Assembly (NCBI GenBank): GCA_000310025.1
Contig: FN649750.1
Location: forward strand, 3,002,406 to 3,064,431
Length of the DNA: 62,026 nucleotides
Reading direction: 5' to 3'
Origin: Ectocarpus siliculosus
Taxonomy: Eukaryota; Sar; Phaeophyceae; Ectocarpales; Ectocarpaceae
Positions 48,101 to 59,469 of the stretch are shown piece after piece. The translations under genes were made by a program, and so were the position numbers. The notes under the pieces are model-generated. The model saw nothing but the letters and a program-made list of their open reading frames with translations, was not told the origin of the DNA and did no database searches. How positions within the stretch are numbered: the stretch's first letter is position 1; each line of letters begins with the position of its first letter.

Positions 48101-51100
48101 TTCGGGGCTCTCGGGGTCTCCTCCTCCTGCTCCTCCTCCAACGCTCGGCTCGCTTCGCATCGGGCTTGCGGTAAACTTCTCCAGGGGGCATGGTGGACAA
48201 CATCAGGGAGACGAAAGACGCGAAAAACACAAAATGGGGAGCGGGCGCGATAGACCAAGGGTAAACAAAAAAATAAGATCTGGACCCCTTTCCTTACCTG
48301 GCCGAAAAAAAAATAATACAAGACAGGAGTTTGGAAGCCGTATAACGTCAGCAAATTAGCAAGGTGTGGTTCAAACGACACGTCGTATATCTGAACCATC
48401 GTGCGGTCGTTGCTGTTGTTCATCGAAAAGCATATTAACTTCATCACGCAAAAACCAAAAACGTGTACGTACGGCACATACCTTAGACACAGTCGCCTAG
48501 TATATACCGCTAATAATCAAGACGAAGGATACACCACACTAGCTGCTCACGAAATCACGGCTTTGCAATAATCTTCGTACAGATAAGGAGCCCGAAGGAA
48601 TGGGGGATGAACAGTTGATGAGTGAGTGTCGACTTCTTTGGCTTCTTGGAGTCTTGGTGGCGACTTCTGTACGAAGATTATTGCAAAGCCGTGATTTCGT
48701 GAGCAACTAGTGTTCGGCCTGTTTCGTTTCCAATTCTGTGTGCCGATTTCGACAGTGACGTTAGATGACTTGTCGGAGATTTACTGTACGCGCCTAAGGG
48801 GTACAGTAGTCAGTGGATACGCTGAACCCGCGTGCAACTTCAGCGAGTCGGGGTGAGTTCACACGACCCGTTCCGTACATATCTTTAACTTCTCTCGTGA
48901 GGGCTTGAACCTGGTGTGTCTCCACCCCACACATAAAAGTGACATTCACTCATTGGTAAGGGAGAAACAAAAAAACATGGCGGTCAACTTGACAGGCGCG
49001 TATGCATAAGTGCAAATAGAGACGCCGTTTTCAGCTCCGGGTTGCCGGGGAAAAAATAAATAAAAAAAAATCCACACACAGCGCAAAGGGACCAATACGT
49101 ACACGGTCTCTCACGTCTCGGTTGTGAATGAAAGGCAGGTGCTTCCGGTCGTCCCCCCACTCTCTGTGCTCGTCGTAAGGGAAGACAGACTGCAGGAACT
49201 GGGTCACGATAGGGTTACGCTCCACCCACAAGCGGAACTGTCATCAACATCGACAGCGAGAGCGCGCGCGCAAGAGAGAGAGAGAGAGAGCACCACAGTA
49301 CAGGTGCCATGAGAACGCACCAGTGAAAAAAAAAAATGCATATGACGCAGGCATGTTGGTGGCGGCGAAACGGCAATAAAAATGCGGCGAAATAGAAATT
49401 CTAACAAGACTCGGCGAAACAAACAAGAACAAAAAATGTTACCGAGACTGTGTGTGGGCCACACACCGCTCTCGGGGTGTTTCGTCTTCAATTTCGAACT
49501 CCTGACATACTTGCGGAGATCAGGCGGCTGCATGGCGAGATCATTACGTATTTAAAAAAAAAAAAAAACACACACACGCACACACGTTCGCGCTATTGTT
49601 TCTCCGTCCACAAGACTAGCGTAATTTCCTTGGCCAGCCTGTTAGCACGGTCGAAGTTAATGCACTAAATTGACACACACAGAGAGACAGACACACGGGC
49701 ACACCTCGGGAAAGCTGAGCTTCCCGGTTTGGTTGAGGTCGCACTCTTCGAAAGCCTTTGAGAGACAGAGTAGACAGAGGGCAAGAGAAGGAGGATTTGC
49801 AGCAAAGTAAACAAAGGGAGGGAGAAGAGGGGAGAGAAATAAAGAGAGCGACAGAGACAGACACACAAGACATAGACAGGCAGACAGGAGAAAGACATCG
49901 GAAGGACAAGAGGAAGAGCAGGAACGAGAGATTCACATGCAGGACGGAGAGACACGAGACGGAGAGGTCAAAATATAACACCACCAAAACGAGCTGGCAG
50001 TGCGCCCTGGCTTTGGGCCGACCCACTAGTCGCCGCTTCGCTCTTGTGCGACCAACACTAAAGGGGACAACGAAAAACACGTGTTTATCACAACCAAAAA
50101 CTCCGGCCAATAAAGGGTAGGGAGGTGACCCACCTGGTATCGGTGTTGAGTGAACACGCGCGGAATACATGGAAGCACAGAGGTCAAACGAAGGCCAGGA
50201 AGGGCACAAAACAAAAAAAAGCTGGTGGAAACAGGAGGCGGAACAGATTCTATCGGATCGGGCTGTTCGTGCAATATTAGCCGTCATGCCTATACTGGGC
50301 AACACGGCACAGCCCTTAGATTTGCGTGCCATCCCCTCTTGGTGACACTGCCACAAAACGGGCACATGCGCTCCCTGAGGCGGCGCGCCACACAAAACTC
50401 ACGCACCACCGGTGTTCCCGGCAACCTATGGTAGAAAACCCTCGCAACGACCTATGGACAGATAGATGGATTGTCCATGCCATCAGTACTCTGTTCCTAG
50501 ACGGGCTGACGGCCAAGCTTCAGTAATTAAGCACGGAATTCTGTCACTAGATCCATAGAGAGAGTGACACATCCACAGATCAACGTGGCGTGCGACACAG
50601 CAGCGGTGACCAACTACCCCCACCACGCTCTACAGCTATACGCGCAGCCGTGCAGGCGAGGCGAACCCCCCCCATACCTGATCAACAATGTCGTTGTTGG
50701 TGAAGATTTCCCAGTGCGGGTGGTGCTGCGCGGCGGCGAAGCTAGCCCCGCCTTCCGTCGAAGAGTCCGACCGAGCAGTCCCGCGCCGGCTCCTGCCACT
50801 GCTCTCCCCTTCGCCCCCAGCACTCCCTGCCTTCAGTTCGGTCGCGTGGGCAGCAGCGCCAACAACCGCACCTGCCGCCGCGCCTTCACCGCCCACGCTC
50901 TCCGGCGCCACTCCCGCGGGTGGCGGCTCTCTACCCTCCGCACGGGGTCGCAAGGCCGACCCTCTCGCCCGTTCCTTAGAGACCGCCGCCGCCGCCGCCG
51001 CAGCCGCCAGAGCAGCCGCAGCCGCCGGAGCCGCCGGAGCCGCCGAAAGCGCCGAAGGCGCCTCGGCCGCCGTGCGGCCTTCGTCATCGGTCGCTGCCGT

Positions 51101-51615
51101 TACAGCGCCGTCCCCACCATTGTTGCCGTCTTCCATCGCCAACACCGGCGGCGAGGAGACCCCGTTCCTATTACCGCTACCGCTGCTGCCGCTGCTGCGG
51201 CTGCGGATGTCCGCCTCCTTCTCCCCCCTAGGGAATGAAACACTACTGACCCCCCCACCCCGTACCGCTACCCACGACCCCGGGGTCGCCGAAGCGGCGA
51301 CGACGGCCGCCGCCGCCGCCGCTACCCCTTCCCCTGTACCACTCCCGGCCACCTCTTCGGCATCGGTTTTCACCGCCGCCTCTTCGTCTGAACTATTAGC
51401 GGCCGCCGCCGCCCCCGCCGTTTTCACCGCCTCTGTCACTTCATCCGTACTATTTGCGGCCGCGGCGGAGGCGGCGGCCGCCGCTAACGCCTCCAACGCC
51501 GCCGATACTTCGGCGGTAACTCCCTCTTCGGCGGTAACCCTCTCTGCTGTGGCGGTAACCCGCTCTACTTTGGCGACAACCCCCTCTGCTTCGGCGGTAG
51601 CCCCCTTTTCTGCAG

Positions 51616-51651
<36 letters not shown>

Positions 51652-54600
51652 CATCGCCGCTGCCGCTGCCGCTGCCGCTGCCGCTGCCGCTGCCGCTGCC
51701 GCTGCCGCCGTCGCCAAAGCTACCCCTCTCGGCATCCGTAGCAGCTCCGCCCCCCGTCACCGATGGCGGCCGAGCAACGCCATCTTCCCGTTCACTACCC
51801 GCGTTCGACGACAGCGACGCGTGAAGCTGCATCAGGTTCCCGCACGTCAACAACGGAGCAGGAGGCGACGAGCCCGCCGCTCCTCCGCCTTCCTCTTCCC
51901 CCCCGGCGCCCCCGGCCCCCGGCACCGCCGCCACTACCCCGCCGGCGGCGGCGATGGAAGAACTACCACTACCACCAGCAACAATGGGAACAGCAGCGGG
52001 AGCAACAACATCTAACCCACCGCCACCACCGATCGCCGCGGGCGGCGACGACGCCCGTAAGTGGTCTGGGGAACAACGCCCCGCCGAAAACGCGGAGGAT
52101 ACCGTCCCCGCGCTGGATGGTGGGGGGTGCCGCTGCGGGCGCCCGGCGTGGTGGGTCGGGTGGGGGTGATGGGCGGCCGGGTGTTGGTGCTCAACGGCAG
52201 CGGAAGCGCACACCGGCGCGAGCGAGCGGCGTGGCTGCTCTCGGTGAGGGGGGTGGGGGTGGGGGTGGTGGTTGCCGCCATGGCTCTGGGTGTGATGATG
52301 GTGGTGGTGGTGGTGATGGTTGGCCTCGGCTGCCGTGGCGTCGAGGGCAACCGCCCGTCCGAAGCGCATGATCGACTTGGGCACGTGGTTCAGGAGGGCG
52401 GCGAGCTCGTCCCGATTGACGGCGCCCTGCCCGTGGATGTCGTAAAGGTTGAAGATGAACTCCACCTTCTCCTCCCAGCTCCCCCGGCAGGTTACCGCCA
52501 ACCCGCAGACGAACTCCTCGTAGTCGATCTCCCCCGAGGACTTCTTGTCGAACACAGCGAATAGACGCTCTGCTCTCGCCCCGTCGCCCGCGACACATCA
52601 ATGCGGGTGGATTGCAACAGCGTAAAAGTTGCCGGTAGTCGTGTCACCAACGTCCATCGAAGGCACGGGGAGCGACCAGCAAAGGTTACGGGGAAGAGAC
52701 CGCGTCAGCCGGACATAGCAGAGCAGCCAAGCGCCGGGAGCGGTTGTGTGTTGGGCAAACAATGCGTGTGAACGCAAACATCTGAAAGAAAGGGAACCAT
52801 GTCAGCAAAAAAATAAGCAGGCATATGGGTCAACTGGACACGGCTCCAAGTACAGACATGGTCATGCTCCATCCAACCCGGCTGCAGCACTGAGACAGTT
52901 AGGCCAAAGTGTACCACCCATGCCTCTGCTGTGGCATGTCTTCACCGACCAAGTCCCTCACCTCCCAGAAGACCGGGCAGCGGAAGGTATTGCAGGAAGG
53001 TCTCCTTGTCGATCCGCATCGAGCCGCCATTGACGTGGCAGAGGTCCTTAAAGGTCTCCTTGATTACCTTTATCTCGCACTCGTCGACTGCCAAAGCACG
53101 AGGAGACGAACACGGCGGTACCACAAGGCACGAAAACGGACATCGTCGTCATACACAAGATGTCACAATATAAATTCGACCAAAAATTCAACAGCTGCGG
53201 CTCGTGTGGGGTGTTTACACAGCAGACAGGCCCAAGAAAAATACTATCACCAGCAGCAACAGCAGCAGCAGCAACAGCAAAAAAAAAGTGTCCCAAAAGA
53301 TTCAAGGACACGGCGGAGTTGCCATGCCTCGTGAGCCTCGTCAACAGAGAAACGGGTACCGGTTGTACCTGGAGGATGGCATATTGAGTATACGAGCGTC
53401 CACCATAGTCACACGCCAGACCTACAACCGCATCGACTGCTGTACAACAGTTACAAGGACAAAGAAGTGACGAACGCCGGCAGGGCCACTGAAGCGGACA
53501 GGCCGAGACGCATTTGGGCAATAACGGCGTCGTGTTCGCACACATGATACATGTTCGTGGCTTGTGTTTGCGCACGTGATACATGTTGGTCGTCGCGGTT
53601 TCGTGTCCGCACAAATGGTCGTAGCAAAAGAGCTTGTACTCGAGAGGAGGGAAGGACCACCGACACGTGCCCAAAACACGCCGGTGGAGAGGGGCCATGC
53701 TTGATCATGACTTCGTCGTCAGCAGAGTAAGAGAGCTATCCACCATCGTCCGTTCGCGCCCGAAACGTCCGGAATCGGCATCTCGGGCGGCATGCCGAGG
53801 CTCATCTTGCTGACAACGGTAAAGCCCAAAAAGGATGAACATGTGCCATGATACAGAGATCATGTGCCATGATACAGAGATGCAACAGCTCAGGAGGCAA
53901 CACCGGCGAGACTATGCCTTCGGCCTCGAAACATCTGAAACCGGCATCTCGGGTGGTATGCCGAGAGATGCTTGCTGCATCGCTGTTGACGAGCACATCG
54001 TTCGCGCCCAGTTGACTTCGGACCTGATTGGTAAGCATGGTAAATGCGAGTAGACAGGGTAGACAGGGGGTGCCAGGCCCCAAAAGAGACCACGAGGAGA
54101 AATACGGTTCTAACCAGTGACTGTGCGTGGTGCTACTGTAGTACTCGTGATGCTACTTTTTCGAGAGGGAGAGAGAGAGAGAGAGAGGCACGAATAGAAA
54201 AAGAGAGAGGGAGAGGAAGCTGTACATACACACATGGGTTTGAGGAAAGGGAGGCGGAGCTCATGGACGCGGCGACTGCTGCAGACTTGGATGTATGGTC
54301 GCAGACGACAACATCAACGGTTCAATACCGAAGATCTGACCGCACGACCACATATCTCACTCGCCCGCGCGCCCGGAGTCGTTTTACCGCACAGACCTGG
54401 TACGATTTCCGTTCGTGTGTAAGCCACCCGCTGCTCCCACATCCCTAAAACCGGCCTTCTTGCGGTGGAATGTAGAGCGCGGCCGTCAATCTTAATGTTT
54501 CCATGCCGTCAGATTCTCATAACGCTAACGACAAGACACAGACTTAACACGGACGAAAAAGCAGACGCCAGGTGCAAACAACAGGCAACGTCGCAAACGA

Positions 54601-57516
54601 GAGCGTCGGGAACATCAAAACCCAAACACATATGAGCTACACCGATGCTGCCAGTCACCGGAGGTGACAGGTGAAAGATAAAGGGGTTCAAGCTCACAAA
54701 CCGCGCTCCAAACTCAACAAGGGCGGCAACGACAGCAAAACCGGATTATGGTGGTTTCATGCCGGGGCAAGTTCAAAAAATCCCCAGACATTCCCCTTGG
54801 CCCCAACGCACACAGCGAACAGTTTTGTTTTGTTAACGCGGCGGTCCACTGCGATCTGGTCTCTAGAGTCGGCTTTCGCCGTTTCTCGGCAGTGTGCCTT
54901 GACCCTTGACGCATTCTCGTGCATGCAATAACACCCCCCTTACAAGACCAGTCGGTCTTCCGAAACACAATCTTGGCGCTCGCCACACCAAGCCTTATTC
55001 CATCGCACCAAGACCAGACGCAAGCAGTGGGGTTGGGTGCGCCACATTCTCCGCAGAACCACTACAGTTGTCGGCTTGCCACCGAACGCCAGCTGTTCCC
55101 ACACCGCGGACGGTGTTCAATAGACTCGCGGGGAGGGAATAACGCTCGACCTCCGTAGGTGATGGAAGATACCGTAAGAGGCGGAGAGATGGCACCCCCC
55201 CTAGAACGACTTTCAAAGTTCCATGGTTCCACAACCAAGATTGTCTGTACCGTACCGTATACCGTACCGTGGTATTCCGTAAGAGTCGGAGAGATGGCAC
55301 CCCCCCTAGAGCGACTTTCAAAGCTCCATTGCTCCACAACCAAACTTGTGCCAACACCAAGGATCTTCGTTCCGGAAACATCTAGTCGAAGGGCCTTTCC
55401 GTAGACGGATCGGGCTCTTTCCGCACCCCTTTGGTTTTGGAGCAATCGTCCTTTCAAAGTCTCTCTTTAGGGGGGTGCCATCTCTCCGTCTCTTACGGTA
55501 GGCATGGAGCTCGGCTCTGCTGCAGACGGTGTTTCTTGTACTTCAAAACTCTCCAAGGATATTTCCAAGCATTATCCGACGGACATGGTTTACCGTGCTC
55601 CACCCTACTGGTTGTTTTTCGCCTGGCATTTGTAGGCGTACGTATCACAAGCATGCCGAAGCCGCCGGCCGCGAATCATTCCCCCAGCTGTCTCTGCGCC
55701 TCCGTCGCTCACGCCTCGTGACACAACAATGTGCTACAAAGCAGCAGCGGCTTGATACGAGCGAGAACCCGTACACCCAGGGACTCCTCTGTTGAACTCA
55801 CAATGTTCAACAGCGGCCGCTGAACCTCACCGCCGGACCGGAACATCCACGGCGAACGTCGGAATGTGTGAACGTGTTTCGTTGACAGACATCGACCGCG
55901 CTAACCGGGGAGCACGTGCGCGCACCTATCAAAAGTGTGGGCCACGCTTGGGGTCTGCCCCTGTCGGACATGATTGGTCGAGCTTCGCGTCAGGGATGAA
56001 CACTTGACAGTGCTCACACTACCAAGCCCTGTCTTGCGTTCGAGGAGGTGAAAAAAGCGGTCCTCCTGCCGGTGTGCCGGTGAAAATATTGTTACCGCGC
56101 CGCAACGATAAAACGGAGAGGCGGGAGATATTCTTAACCCACCGTAACGATAAAATGAGATAGTGCAGCAGACGCATCGCGAAAACCCGTTCGTTCTAAG
56201 AGGGGGGGGCGGGCGCCGGCAGGGGGTCACTCCGCGTTTCAAGGCAGGCGATCGCTGGCACTTTTGTTTAAGCAGGTGGTCCTGGTTACTCCCGGCCTAC
56301 ACAACAGCGTCGGTTCAGGACGACGTTTTGAAGATTGCACCGCGCCCTTAGACAGGCGCCATACTTGCATTTCCCGGAAACGGAGAGAGAAGCCTTTACG
56401 GAACCCATCTCTGCTGTGTCTGTCTCCGCGGCGGAAGAGTTTCTCCGGCATTTGCTATGGATATCTGCGACACGCCGTTCTTGACTGGTTGGATATTTCT
56501 TTCAACCAACGCATCGCGCATCGCGGTGTACTGGGAAGGGAAGGGCGGGGCAAAAGCAGCAAGCCCCCGATTTATACGTATCTTCATGTCTTCCATTTCC
56601 GCGAAGAAGACAACGGACAAGAACGCCAGCACACAAACATGGAACATTTCATCATCATCGTTAACGTCAACAGCGACAAAAAGAGTGCAGATTTTCGAGC
56701 TGCACAAAGCAGCAGCGCAGCAGCGACGGCAGCGCCACAACTTTTTCTGTTTTTTTAACACCTTTGGAACCCTGCTGAAAGAACTTGAACACAAGAGTAG
56801 GTTACAGGGTCACGACCTACAACATTATAGTAACCCGGTTGGTGCTGGGATCCCCGACAAATAATTGAGATTCGAGTCTCTGACCCAGAAAGACCCAAGG
56901 AAATTGGTGCATTCTTCATGTAGCCGTCCGTGGCCGCGGCCCTTTCGTACTGACTTCAGACTAGCGGGTGCACCCGGGCTAAAGAAGTGGCCAAGGTTGA
57001 AGGGCAATGGGGACGCGGCCGAATGTAGCAGATACCACTGCTTATACTACAAGGTACTTGGAGCAAGAGTTGAACCGTGTCTATTTCTTGGCCCACAATG
57101 ATGTGTGGTAAATCCATCTGCTCTCAGAGCGTGCCGTGCGTTTCGATTGGAGTGTCTGGCTTTCAGGGCTAGAACAGCAACCCGATCTTCCCCTGTCTGG
57201 AGAGTACGGCAGTCTGGTGCAACTACAGCAGCAGCACAGCCTGGTATTCTGTTTGCATGTAACAACAACACCCCCCTGCACAATGCTGTTCTTTCAAAAA
57301 AAGTGCCGCCATTGGTAAGAAATACCTGGTAGTCTCTCTACAAGCAGAGGAGAGAGCGAAACAAAGGGACCGACGACACACACAAAACACCACGCCCAGA
57401 GAACGCGGCAGGACAGCGTCCACCAAACCCGAACAATACGCCCCGAGGCCCTCACATCTTTCCGCCGCCCGCCTGGCCTCGCTCGCGAGCTCGAAGTTGC
57501 TGTTGCTCTGCCCCAT
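37541..57516 (-). CDS. EF-hand / PH-domain protein kinase, CDPK7-like
   Basis: Calcium- and probably phosphoinositide-responsive Ser/Thr kinase. Exons in transcription order: 57516-57456, 53087-52962, 52569-50678, 49755-49705, 49237-49115, 48178-48075, 47623-47563, 45341-45166, 44762-44600, [missing piece], 43424-43369, 42707-42545, 41734-41651, 40351-40208, 39722-39552, 38623-38548, 37985-37897 and 37591-37541 (TAG). About 1196 residues are visible and phases match throughout. MGQSNSN fits the MGxxxS myristoylation signal. EF-hand loops: a degenerate first one, [12 protein letters not shown] (70-81), [12 protein letters not shown] (106-117) and [12 protein letters not shown] (699-710). The PH domain begins near [18 protein letters not shown]. 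Kinase motifs: [13 protein letters not shown] lysine, [21 protein letters not shown] and [10 protein letters not shown]. The tail after the kinase is about 19 residues with no EF-hands, so the order is reversed from plant-type CDPKs but matches apicomplexan CDPK7 (known). Confidence 0.92.
39345..39538. repeat. Intronic minisatellite, 48-50 bp unit, four copies
   Basis: Four copies sharing AAAATCACAATCCGCAACAA, followed by an A-rich spacer with AGCAGCATCAAAAC. It sits directly beside the donor of kinase exon 39722-39552, in the intron after it. Confidence 0.9.
39828..39850. repeat. (CA)n microsatellite in kinase intron
   Basis: About 11 CA units upstream of the APE-motif exon. Confidence 0.9.
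40590..41230. repeat. Degenerate tandem repeats in kinase intron
   Basis: Imperfect units with CGACCGACCA, GGGACATC/GGGACACC and GGAGTGAAATGTGTG recur at about 40607, 40804, 40869 and 40977. From 41090 a second set (TCTTCACAAT...CAGAACGAG) repeats about every 65-75 bp. All lie within the intron between exons 41734-41651 and 40351-40208. Confidence 0.6.
43313..43356. repeat. (CAA)n microsatellite in kinase intron
   Basis: About 15 uninterrupted CAA/ACA triplets, starting 12 bp past the donor of the GKGRFSRV exon. On the transcribed strand this is a (TTG)n tract. Confidence 0.95.
43777..44112. repeat. (CAT)n microsatellite with interruptions
   Basis: About 335 bp of TCA/TCATTA triplets in a kinase intron, ending close to the N gap. 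The long His or Ile open frames here are artefacts of the repeat. Confidence 0.95.
44155..44254. other. Assembly gap of 100 N
   Basis: Exactly 100 N, flanked by a (CAT)n microsatellite on the left and 23 G on the right. It lies inside the kinase gene between exons 44762-44600 and 43424-43369, where the end of the PH domain is missing. The true gap size is unknown. Confidence 0.99.
45109..45144. repeat. (CT)n microsatellite beside the PH-domain exon
   Basis: Eighteen CT units; (GA)n on the transcribed strand, 21 bp past the expected end of kinase exon 45341-45166, where no canonical donor is present. Confidence 0.95.
48537..48712. mobile_element. Near-perfect 46-bp inverted repeat with 84-bp loop
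   Basis: The left arm (48537-48582) and right arm (48667-48712) are reverse complements with one mismatch in 46. Both contain GCTCACGAAATCACGGCTTT. It lies in the kinase intron between exons 49237-49115 and 48178-48075. A recent MITE or a hairpin RNA precursor would both fit. No target-site duplication was seen. Confidence 0.85.
50678..52569 (-). CDS. Kinase exon 3: EF-hands 2-3 and giant low-complexity insertion
   Basis: One 630-codon exon with no stop. It opens with [20 protein letters not shown] and EF-hand 3, then leaves the fold at a His9 tract (about residue 147). The next 500 or so residues are Ala, Gly, Ser, Pro, Glu and His rich, including an Ala run from (AGC)n near 51615-51652, then an alternating Ser-Gly run from a hexanucleotide repeat at 51653-51710. 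It re-enters ordered sequence at [11 protein letters not shown] just before EF-hand 4. The GC-rich shadow frame on the plus strand (50688-51824) is not a gene. Most of the insertion lacks an alternative spliced route that I could see. Confidence 0.85.
55172..55265. mobile_element. Partial left end of a CCGTAAGAG-family MITE
   Basis: It starts CCGTAAGAGGCGGAGAGATG, then GCACCCCCCCTAGAACGACT and TTCAAAGTTCCATGGTTCCA, the same order as the complete copy that follows 105 bp later. No right end is present between them; a short run of ACCGTACCGT repeats separates the two. Confidence 0.75.
55277..55498. mobile_element. CCGTAAGAG-family MITE, 222 bp, both ends present
   Basis: The left TIR, CCGTAAGAGTCGGAGAGATG followed by GCACCCCCCCTAGAGCGACT, is repeated inverted at the right, ending TCTCCGTCTCTTACGG at 55498. 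Similarity between arms extends about 65 bp, through the TTCAAAG and CACAACCAA blocks. It lies in the 4.4-kb kinase intron. No coding capacity. Confidence 0.85.
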
Positions 57517-59469
57517 CGCGCTCCCTTCGGTCTCTCGTGAGTGATAGCGTCAACCACAAGCTCCCCGAAAACGTGGCGCCGTGCCGCCAGCAGCTTGATC
57601 TCAAGAGCAGCGGGGCCTAGGACGGCCTCAGAGCCTCTCCACCCACGACCAGGCTGAGCCTTCGAGCTGACGGCTCTCCAGTGCGATGCCTCCTCCCAAC
57701 CGAGCGCAGGAGCACACCCACAAGTCCTATCTCCTCTCTCTTAATTGTCGCGTGTAGCCGTGCTTGGCTTGGAGGGGAAAAAACGCTCACACAAACCAAC
57801 ACCCTTCGACTCTGGTCTTCCGAGGCTCTTCCGATTGTACCCAGTTTGCTGGCCAAACTCCTTGCGTAGCAACCCGTGCTAGGAGGTGAGCTATCCGACG
57901 CCCAGCTATCGGCGCCAATCAACCCAAAGCAGCGACTGCTTTGGGTTGCCAACAAACACACAAGAGCTGCTGGGTGAAGACAGAGCCCTGCCTGTCTTCG
58001 GGGCTATCCTGCACGAAACGCGGGGGCGACGCAATGTATGCCGAACCGTTTGCTGGGGGGGGAGGTTGCGTCAGCGCTGCTGCACACACGTTTTGTTTTG
58101 GTCAGGTTGTCAGGTTGTTCCGCCGATGATACATGAGCTGACACACAGACGCCACACCTCTCTAATCGCGTGTGCTCACCGTTGTACTTCACCACGCGAA
58201 GGCGTCGTCCGCAAGGCTCACAAAGGTAAGCCGTCGGAGGGGAGTTTCACGACTCAGCGATGCGCGTGCTTTAGTCGAAGAGAGGATGCGGCCAAGAAGT
58301 GAAATATTTTCATCGAAACGATCATCATCATGTCATATTATCTGCATGTCACGACGCGTATGCATGCGTGCCTGTGATGCAATGTTCGGTAATATGGCAC
58401 GAGGAAGGAGAAACAGGCACACCAATCAGCACCCCGCCAGCAGCACGTTAGAAGCCCGTGCAAGTTCAGTCTCGTTCTGTCGTCAGGGAAGGCACACGAG
58501 CTCTTACAAGTACATTTTTTTTCAAATTTCGGCGGTGGCTGCGCTGCTGGTGCAATCTGCTTGCTTAAAAACTCGGTGTTGCGAGCGGGCTGTTGCACCA
58601 GCGACCAGCGAGCTTGCAGTGGATCGGGATCACCGTGTGTGGCATCTCTCCGCGGGTTGCCGTAGGTCGGGGGTGCTCACAGCGTTGCTATGCGTTCTGG
58701 CGGCCCAGCCCTCCTCACGTAGTGTGTGTTGTATACAGCTGCATTTTGTTACAGTAGACTCTATTCAGTACGGAAGCTGCAGTAGTGGCTGGCAAGGGGT
58801 AAGCAAATGATATAGGCGGTCTGCACTGCTGTATATTTCCCATCTCATCGCCATCTACAACAGGCGACCTTCCGCACGTCTCAAGACCAGTCGTCTGACG
58901 GGGCTCATGTCTGCAGGCAATGAACCTCAGCGCATGCGTCTCCGATACAGCGAAATCTATCTCCCCAAGATTCTCACGAGGGTGCATGCGGAGGATCTGC
59001 CTAGTCAGAACTCGACGTCCGTAGATCCTCGACTTGGTCGATACTCGACTGCTGTGAATCGTTGCCAAGAGTTATACCCACGTCCCAGCAGTTCTCACTG
59101 CAACCAACTTGCGTCCTACATATCCAGTGAAAAGAAGAGGAACACACACCAAGCAATCTAGTTTTTTTTTTTGGTTCGATATCCCCCCCCGCCTCGTCTA
59201 CATACATCAAGGCTACAGACCGTCTGCGAAGAAGCTAAAACGGACAACAGGGAGGGGAGACACAGACCATTACTATTCCCTAACCCTAACCCTAACCCCA
59301 CTTCCCCGATTGTGTGCTTTATCCATCATGATTACATCAACCGAAAACCCTACGAAGGCAACTGGTCGCTACACACCCTCCCATAATCCCCCCCCCCCCC
59401 CTCCCCTCCAGCAGGTTAACAACACTCAACAACTTGCCGCCAGGGACAACGACCACCACCACCACTACC
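57517..59469. other. Intergenic between divergent kinase and plastid-protein genes
   Basis: About 1.95 kb of upstream sequence shared by two divergent genes. It holds a perfect 13-bp-stem palindrome at 57920-57948 and a short telomere-like tract at 59278-59299. No gene is recognised. Confidence 0.4.
59278..59299. repeat. Short interstitial telomere-like tract (CCCTAA)3
   Basis: Three and a half CCCTAA units, about 170 bp upstream of the plastid-protein ATG. Too short to mark a chromosome end; similar boxes occur in plant promoters (known), so a promoter role is possible. Confidence 0.7.

Noticed and set aside
50688-51824. 378-codon plus-strand open frame
   Set aside because: GC-rich shadow of kinase exon 3; its Ala/Ser/Pro content comes from the same repeats read on the other strand.
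59278-59299. Telomere
   Set aside because: Only about three CCCTAA units with unique sequence on both sides, so not a chromosome end.
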